This document shows, in pieces, positions 1 through 9,649 of a stretch of DNA of 64,000 bases. The translations under genes were made by a program, and so were the position numbers. Within the stretch, counting starts at the first letter, position 1; each line of letters opens with the position of its first letter. The notes beneath the pieces are model-generated. The model saw nothing but the letters and a program-made list of their open reading frames with translations. It was not told the origin of the DNA and ran no database searches. Location of the stretch: the NCBI RefSeq assembly GCF_035046485.1, contig NC_085138.1, positions 5,083,409-5,147,408 of the forward strand, read 5' to 3'. Source of the DNA: Aedes albopictus. Lineage: Eukaryota; Arthropoda; Insecta; Diptera; Culicidae.

Positions 1-8
1 AACATATA

Positions 9-329
9 GGGCCTGGGACCATTTGGGCAGGAGCACTTATTTTGGGCACTTGCTGCCAGGGATGGCATTCCGCACTGAAAATGTGCACAGTGCAGCTCAT
101 TTTCATATTAAAACCGCGCACACTTGCACTCACACTGAGGAGCATGCCATCCCTGCTTGCTGCTATAACTCTGTCAATTTGAAACCGATTGACTTGAATT
201 GTTGCACATGGTTAGATACTGTGCGTATCTGATCGTGTCTCAAAAATCAAGTGAATCGGTTCAAAATTGAATGAGCTATTAGCAGCAAGAGCCCAAAATA
301 GGAGCTCCTGCCCAAATGGTCCCAGACCC
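9..329. mobile_element. MITE, TA target duplication, family 1 copy A
   Basis: The two ends are near-perfect inverted repeats: the left end reads GGGCCTGGGACCATTTGGGC and the right end, reverse complemented, differs at one base over the same 20. The pairing continues inward through the TTTTGGGC and TTGCTGC blocks. TA dinucleotides flank both sides (7-8 and 330-331), as expected for Tc1/mariner-type transposition. No coding capacity. A second copy lies at 31337-31549. This copy is interrupted by a younger element at 57-155. Confidence 0.85.
57..155. mobile_element. 99-bp hAT-type MITE nested in the previous element
   Basis: Ends begin CAGGGATGGCAT on both strands. The element is flanked by a perfect 8-bp direct repeat, CTTGCTGC, at 49-56 and 156-163. 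Removing the element and one repeat restores the arm of the surrounding MITE. An 8-bp duplication and a CAG start are typical of hAT elements. No coding capacity. Confidence 0.88.
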
Positions 330-405
330 TATTTTACTGAAATCAGCAAACAAGATACCCGAGATTTCGGCAATTTTTTCATTCATTGCCGAATTTTGGT
401 ACTAT

Positions 406-947
406 CACGCATACCAGGAACCTTAATATTATCAAACTTGCATGAACCTAAAATCTTTTTCCATCGGGTTTCAGCTTATGGTCTTACCTTTCAGAAAAGC
501 CTTTGTTCAAAATATTCTATCGGTAAAAATTGAAATAAATCAAGTTTGAAGATTTTCTATCAAATGAGGTATATTCAGAGCATAATTTTGTTGATCATCC
601 CGAACTGCAAACAACAAGGCATAGTGCGTGACCTGTCACATACCCGATGGTCTCTTCTTAGTTTTCTAAACATTATATTCACTTGTCATTTCTCCGGTAT
701 CTGTGCTATATGGTCAGCCCAAGGGGGGTCTGCCGTGGTTAATGAGCTCATTTTTTTTATTTTGTGGGCTTCATGGTCATGCGGTTAGTGGTGGTATACG
801 TTTATGTAGTAAGTCATGGAGTGAGATTCGGAAAAAAACTTTTCGTGAAACGAAAAATTCCTAACTAGCTTCTGTGTGTTGTCGGTTATAGGATGATAAT
901 AATATTCAGTCTGTTCAGCGTCTGGCTGAAGACGGTGTGAATTGCCA
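406..947 (+). mobile_element. Truncated copy of a 0.6 kb inverted-repeat element
   Basis: This stretch is the reverse complement of 2643-3191 with scattered differences. It begins with the end motif CACGCATACCAGGAA, which also closes the partner at 3191 in inverted orientation. Its own second end is missing: homology stops near 947. It carries a degenerate tRNA-SINE (766-940). The short translated frames here also occur in the partner on the other strand and are not genes. Confidence 0.75.
766..940 (+). mobile_element. Degenerate tRNA-derived SINE relic
   Basis: The order GGGCTTCATGGTCATGCGGT, then TTTTCGTGA, then CAGTCTGTTCAGCGTCTGG and GAAGACGGTGTG matches the better preserved SINE at 15452-15672 read on the minus strand. 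The B-box region is badly decayed. The same relic sits in the inverted partner at 2651-2832, so the SINE entered before that element was copied. Confidence 0.6.
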
Positions 948-2082
948 TATTTGTTTATTACCCGTTGCAAGAAAATAGAGAGCGAAAAAGGTGCCAAATC
1001 GCTAATAGACCTCCGCTGGTATGTTTAGTCGTTATGGTGTCTTCTACAATAAGTGCGCGAATTGGCCAAGGAATACTGCGCCGAAAACACCGAAATGATT
1101 TTTCTTACAGGCGGAGATGTATGGGCGTTTGCGCTTACAAATTTTCGCGCAACGCATAATAATATTTTAAGTAATATGAACATTCGCCGGTACGATTTTC
1201 ACACCAGCCATCTTCTTTACCCCTACCGCAATATCGCAGCTTTTTCCATCAGACTTTATTTACGTAGTTAGCTTAAGTTATGCCATCGTCCTGCTAACAA
1301 TTGGGTTGAATACAACTAAGAAGCATCAACGACGGCAGCAATGTGTGTGTGGTGAGGCACACAGTATACCAGAAGACGAGGCACGCTATTTAGCAATGTA
1401 AACTTCAATTTTGGACGTCAACTTGTGACGTCATCCTTATCGTCCTTTTTCTAGGATGAAATGATGAGGAGCAATCGATCGTTCAAAAAGTCAATTTTGA
1501 ACATATTATTTTCAAAAACCCGTATTTTAGTGAAAAATTGAAGTTGCTTTATGAAAATTTCACAGCAACGTCAGAAAATATAGGAAATGATGTGGTCGAA
1601 ATTTGAATAATTGTAATCCAGTGATTTGGGCCACAACCATCGTCAAAGTTGAAGTATTTATTTGGATGCCCACATTTTCACTCCGTATTGACCATAATGA
1701 AGCACCGGTGCAGCAGAAAAGCCGATGTCAATTTGTTCCATTCCATGTTTAGTTCTAAGTTTTTAATAAACAATTAATATTGTATGACGCGTTTACTTAA
1801 ATTTGCGTATATTAGTTATTTATGATATGACATCCCACTCGTAACACATAGTGTGTTACGCGTAATCCGTTACAAACATATATCAATGAATAGACAATTG
1901 TCTATAATTGTCAACTTAAGTTTTGTGTATGAATTTTAAATGTTGGCTACTGTAAAAACTTTATTGTAATTATTATGTATCTGAGAGCTGGCGCGGGCTG
2001 CATCAGACGTACTCGTACTAGTGAAGGATGCCGAGCGAAAGCGCTTTATCTACACATTTTTGGCGGAGGAAGTTCCTGCCTA

Positions 2083-2108
2083 GGGGAGGGGAGGGGAAGG
2101 GGGGGGGG
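2083..2108 (+). other. G-quadruplex-capable G-run
   Basis: Three GGGG tracts separated by single A residues are followed by AA and a run of ten G. This meets the usual pattern for an intramolecular G-quadruplex on the plus strand. No adjacent gene suggests a role. Confidence 0.5.
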
Positions 2109-2271
2109 TTAGGTCACTACACTGATGGTGTAATATATGATCATGGTGCGAAATAGAATCAAGGTGTTACACACAATATGAATTCCCTATATGGGGTTTC
2201 TGCATGCTGTGGTGCTAACATCGCCAATTTTTTTTAAAGTTCTTATAAATTGACCAGTTGATTATTATCGA

Positions 2272-2310
2272 GCCCTGAAGAAGGTCCGATCCGAGGACCG
2301 AAACGTCGGC
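2272..2310 (+). ncRNA. Hammerhead-ribozyme-like motif
   Basis: Seen: GCC, then CTGAAGA (fits CUGANGA), then GGTCC and GGACC as a 5-bp stem II, then GAAAC, GTC and a closing GGC that pairs with the first GCC as stem I. This is the order of a minimal type I hammerhead, known from Penelope-like retroelements. Against it: one extra A lies between CTGAAGA and stem II, and stems I and III are very short. No Penelope reverse transcriptase is nearby, so it may be a relic of an element terminus. Confidence 0.3.
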
Positions 2311-2596
2311 AAAGATAAGAAACAATCAACGCTTAAACCAAAGACTGCCTAAGCCGTAATCCGAAATTGTGAATCGCCAAGTACTTAACATTGGGATTCT
2401 GGGGGCGGCTTTGATAAACGTATCGTATAACTGGCAGTTTGAGTGTTCGATTCTTTGGATGCACTCAATGTTGAATTTTTCGGCTAAGCAGTCAACAAAC
2501 ACTTTCAACAAATCATTTGGTTAGTTCAACAGACACAGAACGAACAAAAATTTTTCCTTTGAAGATGAAAAAAACATTGCAGAAACGTAAAGAAAC

Positions 2597-3191
2597 GCAT
2601 ACCAGGAACCTAAATATTATCAAACTCATGCAAGTTTTTTATTGGCATTTCACACCGTCTTCTGCCAGACGCTGAACAGACTGAATATTATTATCATCAT
2701 ATAACCGACAACACACAGAAGCTAGTGAGGAATTTTTCGTTTCACGAAAAGTTTTTTTCCGAGTCTCACTCCATGACTTACTACATATACACCTACACGT
2801 TTACCACCACTAACCGCATGACCACGAAGCCCACAAAATAAAAAAAAATAGCTAATTAACCACGGCAGACCCCCTTGGGCTGACCATATAACACAGATAC
2901 CGGAGAAATGACAAGTGAATATAATGTTTAGAAAACTAAGAAGAGACCATCGGGTATGTGGCAGGTCACGCACGATGCCTTGTTGTTTGCAGTTCGGGAT
3001 GATCAACAAAATTATGCTCTGAATATACCTAAATTGATAGAAAATCTTCAAACTTGATTTATTTCCATTTTTACCGATAGAATATTTTGAACAAAGGCTT
3101 TTCTGAAAGGTAAGACCATAAGCTGAAACCCTATGGAAAAAGATTTTAGGTTCATGCAAGTTCGATAATATTTAAGTTCCTGGTATGCGTG
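2597..3191 (-). mobile_element. 0.6 kb inverted-repeat element, full copy
   Basis: Both ends carry CGCATACCAGGAAC followed by TAAATATTATC in inverted orientation (from 2597 inward and from 3191 inward), giving terminal repeats of about 40 bp. The interior contains the SINE relic at 2651-2832 on the minus strand. The copy at 406-947 is its inverted, truncated sibling. No transposase is encoded. Target duplication was not resolved. Confidence 0.7.
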
Positions 3192-3335
3192 ACTACGCAG
3201 CCGCCACCTCAGAAGAAAAAAATACAACAAAATAGTGCCGCATGGTGATGGAGCGATCCGAAAAAAAAAAATGCTGAGATCTGAAGAAAGTGTAATTATA
3301 TAATTAAAGAATGTATTTTTTCTGACACTGTTGAG

Positions 3336-3762
3336 TAGAGATGGTCGGGTTTCAGATTTTTCAGACCCGAACCCGACCCGCACCCGAAAAATTTTCAATT
3401 TTTAAACCCGGACCCGACCCGAACCCGAGAAATTTTGATTTCGTCAAACCCGGACCCGACCCGAACCCGAGAAATTTTCGTTGATCAAACCCGAACCCGA
3501 AAAAATATTTCTCAATGAACCCGACCAAAATCCGAGTCCAAAAATTATTGTTAAATGTATCGTGTATGACAAATAACATAACCCGACTTTAACCCGACTT
3601 TGTTCGAACCCGACCTGACCTGACCCGTACCCGAAAGTTTTGAAATTTTTCAAACCCGGACCCGACCCGAACCTGAATTTTTTAAAATTTTCAAGCCCGA
3701 ACCCGACCCGTACCCGTCGGGTTCGGGTTCGAGTTTGAAAACCCGAAACCAGACCACCTCTA
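3336..3762. mobile_element. C-rich MITE built of CCCGAACCCGAC repeats
   Basis: The ends are TAGAGATGGTCGGGTTTC and, inverted, TAGAGGTGGTCTGGTTTC. The interior is a degenerate minisatellite of CCCGACCCGAACCCGA blocks separated by AAATTTT spacers, with G-rich and C-rich strands clearly separated. The open frames on the minus strand (RVRVGFGS and similar) only reflect this repeat. The last 45 bp recur at 6412-6456. Confidence 0.65.
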
Positions 3763-3809
3763 ATGGGCACCGACCTTTCAGCAGGGCAAAAGAAAAACCT
3801 AGTTGTTAT

Positions 3810-3929
3810 AGGCCAGGGGAAGTGGTTCACCTAGGATGAACCAAACGTCAAATCCACTTTTTCTTTTCATAGAGGCTCTATGAAAAAAAAAGTGTTTTTG
3901 ACATTTGGTTCATCCAAGGGCGCTCCCCT
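3810..3929. mobile_element. 120-bp palindromic MITE, copy 1
   Basis: The two halves pair around TTCATAGAG/CTCTATGAA in the centre, and GGATGAACCAAA occurs on both arms. Ends are AGGCCAGGGG and, inverted, AGGGGAGCGC. It is flanked by AT on both sides. The same element is at 6458-6578 and 6626-6746. Confidence 0.85.
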
Positions 3930-3931
3930 AT

Positions 3932-4236
3932 AGGATACTGCAAGATGACGTCACGAAGCCGTGCACTGACAGTTCAGCGAGCTTGTTTACATGGACTTAG
4001 TCTCTGGCGGAGATCCGGCAAAACTGTTTTTCGATACAATTTCAGTAAAACGGTAATTAGACGATTGGTTTTGTACTAGTAGAGATGAAAATGATCGATA
4101 TTTCCGTATCATAATGGATTCGGGACGGAAAACGTAAATCCAATTTTCGCCGCTCGTTAAAATTTCTAACACCTTGTAAACAAGCTCGCTGAACTGTCAG
4201 ACAAAGTGAGGTTAGATCAAGTGCTTGCAGTACCCT
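3932..4236. mobile_element. 305-bp MITE with 5-type AGGRTACTGCAAG ends
   Basis: Ends are AGGATACTGCAAG and, inverted, AGGGTACTGCAAG. Further inward, AGTTCAGCGAGCTTGTTTAC is repeated in inverted orientation. AT flanks both sides (3930-3931 and 4237-4238). The matching site in copy B (CCCCTATTGACGC at 6742-6754) has one AT and no insert, which proves the boundaries. Confidence 0.88.
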
Positions 4237-4262
4237 ATTGACGCATGCTTAAAGTTATAAAC

Positions 4263-4306
4263 ATTCATTCATTCATTCATTCATTCATTCATTCATTCAT
4301 TCATTC
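4263..4306 (+). repeat. (ATTC)11 microsatellite
   Basis: Eleven perfect ATTC units follow the anchor GACGCATGCTTAAAGTT. The same anchor precedes the 507-unit array at 6773. Confidence 0.97.
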
Positions 4307-4312
4307 CGGCTG

Positions 4313-6417
4313 TTCGGGTTCGTTTGGAAGTTGACCATCAATGTTAACTTCTTTTCCCGATCAGCCTAGATAGCTGTGTAGTGTCGGTAGCGGTTGTCTC
4401 AATTGGCTAAGAATAACACTACGGACCGCCTGATCCAGTGGTAAGAGTCCACTAAACAGGTGACCCCTAATTCATGGTGTTATGCGGCTTTATGCTTACC
4501 GTGCCAAAGAATGAATGGTTAGGGGGGTCTAATAAAAACCTAACCACAAACGGAGCCTGTGGAGAATTAGGGCGTCCTCCACAGTATTACGCCCTTACTG
4601 CGCTAACCGGAGCAATGGTGCAGTGGACCTTGCGTTTCTCCGAGATAATCAGTTGCCCTTCTTAAGTCTCAAATTTGAGGCTAAATAAGGGCGGGGTTAT
4701 TCAAATGTTGTTAATTAGCTTACATTACTACCTATATGGATTCGCTTAATGCGTTTTCGCCATTGGCGTTTTTCAATTGACACCGATTTGGTTCGTCGTT
4801 GATGTTTCCTTTTTGTGCTGTGATTGTGAAGAGTGTAATCCTGTCTAGTTTGGGTAGTGGCTACGACAAGGAAACCTCAGATCAATTTTCAGCGTAAAAA
4901 GCGTATGTAGTCCAAGTGGATCTACTTCAAAAAGTTCAATTTCGTAGGGTATCTTCTGTATAGGTTACCTTATGAACCCAGCTATGCTTTTTTTCATTAT
5001 AGATGAACTGTCGTGCCTCGAGCATGCTATATTTTAGAAAAACGTTAACAGTATGTTTCTACCTTTCCTTATGGATGCCTTCAAGCAAGCTCTTGTTTTC
5101 AGCATCTTTTCTCTGATATTTGGCATCTGAAGTAGCCTAAACATTGATTTGAGATGCTTCACTTTGATGGAATACTTAGGTAGTACAGTTCATGGATAAC
5201 TTAACATAGAATTGCACCTAACCCAACTCTGCATGAGCAGAATTTGTCAGTTGGTTGACTGATTGGCATGTGTCAGATGAGAACTCTCCATTTGATCTTT
5301 TTGCACTTTTGAGTGTTCCTTCGCAAACTTTGCGTATTCAGGCGTTCCGGCTCAACAAGCTAGGGAACCTGTAATAATTGGTTGCGATCACATTTTATGG
5401 ATAACTCGCTTCCATTGCTACTCCAAGAGAGTTTCATTATGGTTTTGTTATTACAACGCCCTTTATTGTGGTATTCCATAGCTACTGCTTTGAAAGAAGC
5501 TTGTCCTCTGTGGTCTGTGCGGACCAAAAGAGGTATTCCTGAATGGCACTCGGACCTGTTCAAGTTCTAAATGTCTTCGGATAAACCAGTCTTTTGTATA
5601 GCTACGAATCTTTAGCTTCTACCCCGAGGATTGTAGCTATAGAATCGATTTAGTGGGCACTAAAAAGCTCTGCTTACTTCAAATCTCCTGGAGCAAATGG
5701 GGCTTTGTCCTATTTTTCTCCAGAGGGATTTGAGTTTTTCAAACATGCTTTGCACTCTTGTAGTTTTCTATTGGGTATTTTCATGACGTGAAATTACTCT
5801 GTAGTTTTATCCCGTAAGGGTGCGTGTGTTGTAAAAAGAAGGAATAAGTTTCAGATTTATCTGGTTACGTCGTTCTTTCTGAAATGCTCGAAACGCATTG
5901 TCGATTATCACATCTGTGATGTTCGTCTGGCTAACATGCCTGTTCATGTGAACTCACATGTCTCCCAATTTGGGATGTCCACAGTGACTCTTTTACACAA
6001 AGTTGTATACGTTTTCAAGAAAGCACTCGCTCAAACGTAGTTTTTGCTTGGGTGATTTCTTGAATATTGAGGATGCTTTTGATGACGTGCCTTTCTATGT
6101 CATATTGAAAGTCGCATGACGTCGCAAGCTACCTCCAATGAGCTATAGGCTCTTTTTACGGTTATGCGTTTTACAGTGTCCATTTCAGGGCACTGATTAA
6201 CTCCGTTGTGGTATGAGCTATGAGCTCTCGTTGCGCTTATGCGTTCATTCCCTCTTCTAGGGCACCCCTTCCTATTTCATCACCTTTCCCTTTCCCAATT
6301 CCCATTCCTTGTCCCATTCTCCCTCAGGTAAATGATGAAATAGGCTCATATGTATGGCGATGGCACAAATGTCCCAAATGGAGGATAACGTGCCTCTGGA
6401 GCCGGCCTTCTGATACC
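4313..6417 (+). pseudogene. Decayed LINE with reverse transcriptase remnant
   Basis: Plus-strand fragments from about 5660 to 6120 still read as a reverse transcriptase of the LOA/Jockey-like type. KSPGANG occurs at 5681-5701, ERIVDYHI-like sequence near 5890, and FLNIEDAFDDVPF near 6056-6094, which carries the first catalytic Asp block. Stops and frameshifts separate these pieces, so the element is dead. Upstream sequence from 4313 is probably its 5' part but shows no intact frame. It separates the two copies of the segmental duplication. Clade assignment is by general resemblance only. Confidence 0.6.
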
Positions 6418-6457
6418 GGGTTCGAGTTTGAAAACCCGAAACCAGACCACCTCTAAT

Positions 6458-6578
6458 AGGCCAGGGGAAGTGGTTCACCTAGAATGAACCAAACGTCAAA
6501 TCCACTTTTTCTTTTCATAGAGGCTCTATGAAAAAAAAAAGTGTTTTTGACATTTGGTTCATCCAAGGGCGCTCCCCT
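6458..6578. mobile_element. 121-bp palindromic MITE, copy 2
   Basis: Same element as 3810-3929. The equivalent position in copy A (CTCTAATGGGCAC around 3758-3770) has a single AT and no element, so this is a filled site with an identified empty site and a 2-bp AT duplication. Confidence 0.9.
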
Positions 6579-6625
6579 ATGGGCACCGACCTTTCAGCAG
6601 GGCAAAAGAAAAACCTAGTTGTTAT

Positions 6626-6746
6626 AGGCCAGGGGAAGTGGTTCACCTAGGATGAACCAAACGTCAAATCCACTTTTTCTTTTCATAGAGGCTCTATGAA
6701 AAAAAAAAGTGTTTTTGACATTTGGTTCATCCAAGGGCGCTCCCCT
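6626..6746. mobile_element. 121-bp palindromic MITE, copy 3
   Basis: Equivalent by position to the copy at 3810-3929 and nearly identical to it, so this insertion predates the segmental duplication. Confidence 0.88.
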
Positions 6747-6772
6747 ATTGACGCATGCTTAAAGTTATAAAC

Positions 6773-8800
6773 ATTCATTCATTCATTCATTCATTCATTC
6801 ATTCATTCATTCATTCATTCATTCATTCATTCATTCATTCATTCATTCATTCATTCATTCATTCATTCATTCATTCATTCATTCATTCATTCATTCATTC
6901 ATTCATTCATTCATTCATTCATTCATTCATTCATTCATTCATTCATTCATTCATTCATTCATTCATTCATTCATTCATTCATTCATTCATTCATTCATTC
7001 ATTCATTCATTCATTCATTCATTCATTCATTCATTCATTCATTCATTCATTCATTCATTCATTCATTCATTCATTCATTCATTCATTCATTCATTCATTC
7101 ATTCATTCATTCATTCATTCATTCATTCATTCATTCATTCATTCATTCATTCATTCATTCATTCATTCATTCATTCATTCATTCATTCATTCATTCATTC
7201 ATTCATTCATTCATTCATTCATTCATTCATTCATTCATTCATTCATTCATTCATTCATTCATTCATTCATTCATTCATTCATTCATTCATTCATTCATTC
7301 ATTCATTCATTCATTCATTCATTCATTCATTCATTCATTCATTCATTCATTCATTCATTCATTCATTCATTCATTCATTCATTCATTCATTCATTCATTC
7401 ATTCATTCATTCATTCATTCATTCATTCATTCATTCATTCATTCATTCATTCATTCATTCATTCATTCATTCATTCATTCATTCATTCATTCATTCATTC
7501 ATTCATTCATTCATTCATTCATTCATTCATTCATTCATTCATTCATTCATTCATTCATTCATTCATTCATTCATTCATTCATTCATTCATTCATTCATTC
7601 ATTCATTCATTCATTCATTCATTCATTCATTCATTCATTCATTCATTCATTCATTCATTCATTCATTCATTCATTCATTCATTCATTCATTCATTCATTC
7701 ATTCATTCATTCATTCATTCATTCATTCATTCATTCATTCATTCATTCATTCATTCATTCATTCATTCATTCATTCATTCATTCATTCATTCATTCATTC
7801 ATTCATTCATTCATTCATTCATTCATTCATTCATTCATTCATTCATTCATTCATTCATTCATTCATTCATTCATTCATTCATTCATTCATTCATTCATTC
7901 ATTCATTCATTCATTCATTCATTCATTCATTCATTCATTCATTCATTCATTCATTCATTCATTCATTCATTCATTCATTCATTCATTCATTCATTCATTC
8001 ATTCATTCATTCATTCATTCATTCATTCATTCATTCATTCATTCATTCATTCATTCATTCATTCATTCATTCATTCATTCATTCATTCATTCATTCATTC
8101 ATTCATTCATTCATTCATTCATTCATTCATTCATTCATTCATTCATTCATTCATTCATTCATTCATTCATTCATTCATTCATTCATTCATTCATTCATTC
8201 ATTCATTCATTCATTCATTCATTCATTCATTCATTCATTCATTCATTCATTCATTCATTCATTCATTCATTCATTCATTCATTCATTCATTCATTCATTC
8301 ATTCATTCATTCATTCATTCATTCATTCATTCATTCATTCATTCATTCATTCATTCATTCATTCATTCATTCATTCATTCATTCATTCATTCATTCATTC
8401 ATTCATTCATTCATTCATTCATTCATTCATTCATTCATTCATTCATTCATTCATTCATTCATTCATTCATTCATTCATTCATTCATTCATTCATTCATTC
8501 ATTCATTCATTCATTCATTCATTCATTCATTCATTCATTCATTCATTCATTCATTCATTCATTCATTCATTCATTCATTCATTCATTCATTCATTCATTC
8601 ATTCATTCATTCATTCATTCATTCATTCATTCATTCATTCATTCATTCATTCATTCATTCATTCATTCATTCATTCATTCATTCATTCATTCATTCATTC
8701 ATTCATTCATTCATTCATTCATTCATTCATTCATTCATTCATTCATTCATTCATTCATTCATTCATTCATTCATTCATTCATTCATTCATTCATTCATTC
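6773..8800 (+). repeat. (ATTC)507 perfect tetranucleotide array
   Basis: 2028 bp of ATTC with no interruption that I can find. It gives a 701-codon open frame of repeating His-Ser-Phe-Ile, because 12 bp of this repeat never creates a stop in that frame. This is not a gene. It is followed by three AAATTTC units. The paralogous locus has only 11 units. Confidence 0.98.
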
Positions 8801-8830
8801 AAATTTCAAATTTCAAATTTCTGTGCAGTA

Positions 8831-9559
8831 GGGTGCGGGCACCGGTTTTGGCCAGTCTAAGGAAAATCATTTTTATAAAAATAACCAAAAATCCAATGAA
8901 AGCTACCAATGTGTTAAATGAAAGGTTTCGATCTATACTTAATTAGAAAAATGCAGAAATCAAGCTAATACTTGATTTTTGTATTAAAAGTGGCACTGGC
9001 CAAAATAGAAGTATTGCCGCAGTTTTGGCCATATTCTCAGCTTTAGTTTCTATTTTGGCCAATCACGTGCATTTCTTACACACCAAAAATCGATTGAGGG
9101 TTTCAGCAAAATTTTGCTGAATTTTGCCGAGCTGAAGGTTTCAGCAAACATTTTGCTGAAATTCAGCAAAATTTTGCTGATTTGTTCAGTAAACTCTGCT
9201 GATCGCCAGTAACGTTTTGCTGAAATTCAGCAAACTTTGCTGAAAGTTCAGCAAAAAAAATTACTGGACGCTTCAGCTCGGCAAAATTCAGCAAAATATT
9301 GCTGAAAGCGTTTAGTGTGTATGGGAGTGGCCAAATTAGAAGCACCCTGGCCAAAATAGATATATGGGAGCTCATTTTTTAAGGAAACTTATTTTTTTCT
9401 TCTAGTTTTTAATCAAAATGTATGGTTTTCACAGCTGTAACAATCATATTATATTAGAATCTACTAGTAAAAATAAATTTATGCTGATTTAGATCGTATC
9501 AGGCTGAATACCGCACTATGGCCAAAACTCCGGGCTGGTCAAAACTGAAGCTTCTACCC
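8831..9559. mobile_element. TA-flanked element with GGGT ends and GGCCAAAA motifs
   Basis: The left end TAGGGTGCGGG and right end TTCTACCCTA are inverted. The motif GGCCAAAATAGAAG and its complement recur several times inside, suggesting binding-site repeats. No transposase frame. It is interrupted by the element at 9079-9319. Confidence 0.55.
9079..9319. mobile_element. MITE with ACACACYAAA ends and GCTGAAATTCAGC blocks
   Basis: The ends CACACCAAA and, inverted, CACACTAAA are flanked by TA. The arms consist of repeated TTCAGCAAAATTTTGCTGAA-type palindromes and share GCCGAGCTGAAG. A diverged relative is in the first visible intron of the channel gene (44581-44809). Confidence 0.7.
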
Positions 9560-9649
9560 TACATAATTCTACGTATGTGCAGTACGTATTTCTACGTACG
9601 TGTGCTCCACATTAAGGAATAGAATGATTCATCCTGAAACTACTGCAGA

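Larger units (their letters stand above)
948..2596. other. Mostly unique AT-rich DNA, no gene recognised
   Basis: No open frame here shows a protein family that I recognise; the longest, at 1053-1271, is 72 codons. Two local signals stand out: a run of four or more G-tracts at 2083-2108 that could form a G-quadruplex, and a hammerhead-like motif at 2272-2310. The stretch lies between the two inverted copies of the 0.6 kb element. Confidence 0.6.
3725..4306. repeat. Segmental duplication, copy A
   Basis: From GGGTTCGAGTTTG through the ATTC run, this segment matches 6418-6800. Copy A lacks one MITE present in copy B (6458-6578) and has one MITE absent from copy B (3932-4236). Copy A has 11 ATTC units where copy B has 507. 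Each copy therefore shows the pre-insertion state of the other. Confidence 0.85.
6418..6772. repeat. Segmental duplication, copy B
   Basis: Matches 3725-4262 apart from the MITE insertion and absence described for copy A. It contains two copies of the 121-bp palindromic MITE (6458-6578, 6626-6746), each flanked by AT. The unique linker GGGCACCGACCTTTCAGCAG is shared by both copies. Confidence 0.85.

Noticed and set aside
406..3191. One large 2.8 kb foldback transposon
   Set aside because: A second terminal motif at 2597 shows the right arm is a complete element by itself; two inverted copies explain the data better, though the alternative is not excluded.
6755..8860. A 701-residue open frame of repeating His-Ser-Phe-Ile
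   Set aside because: It is the translation of the ATTC microsatellite; no start context, no complexity, and the paralogue has only 11 repeat units.
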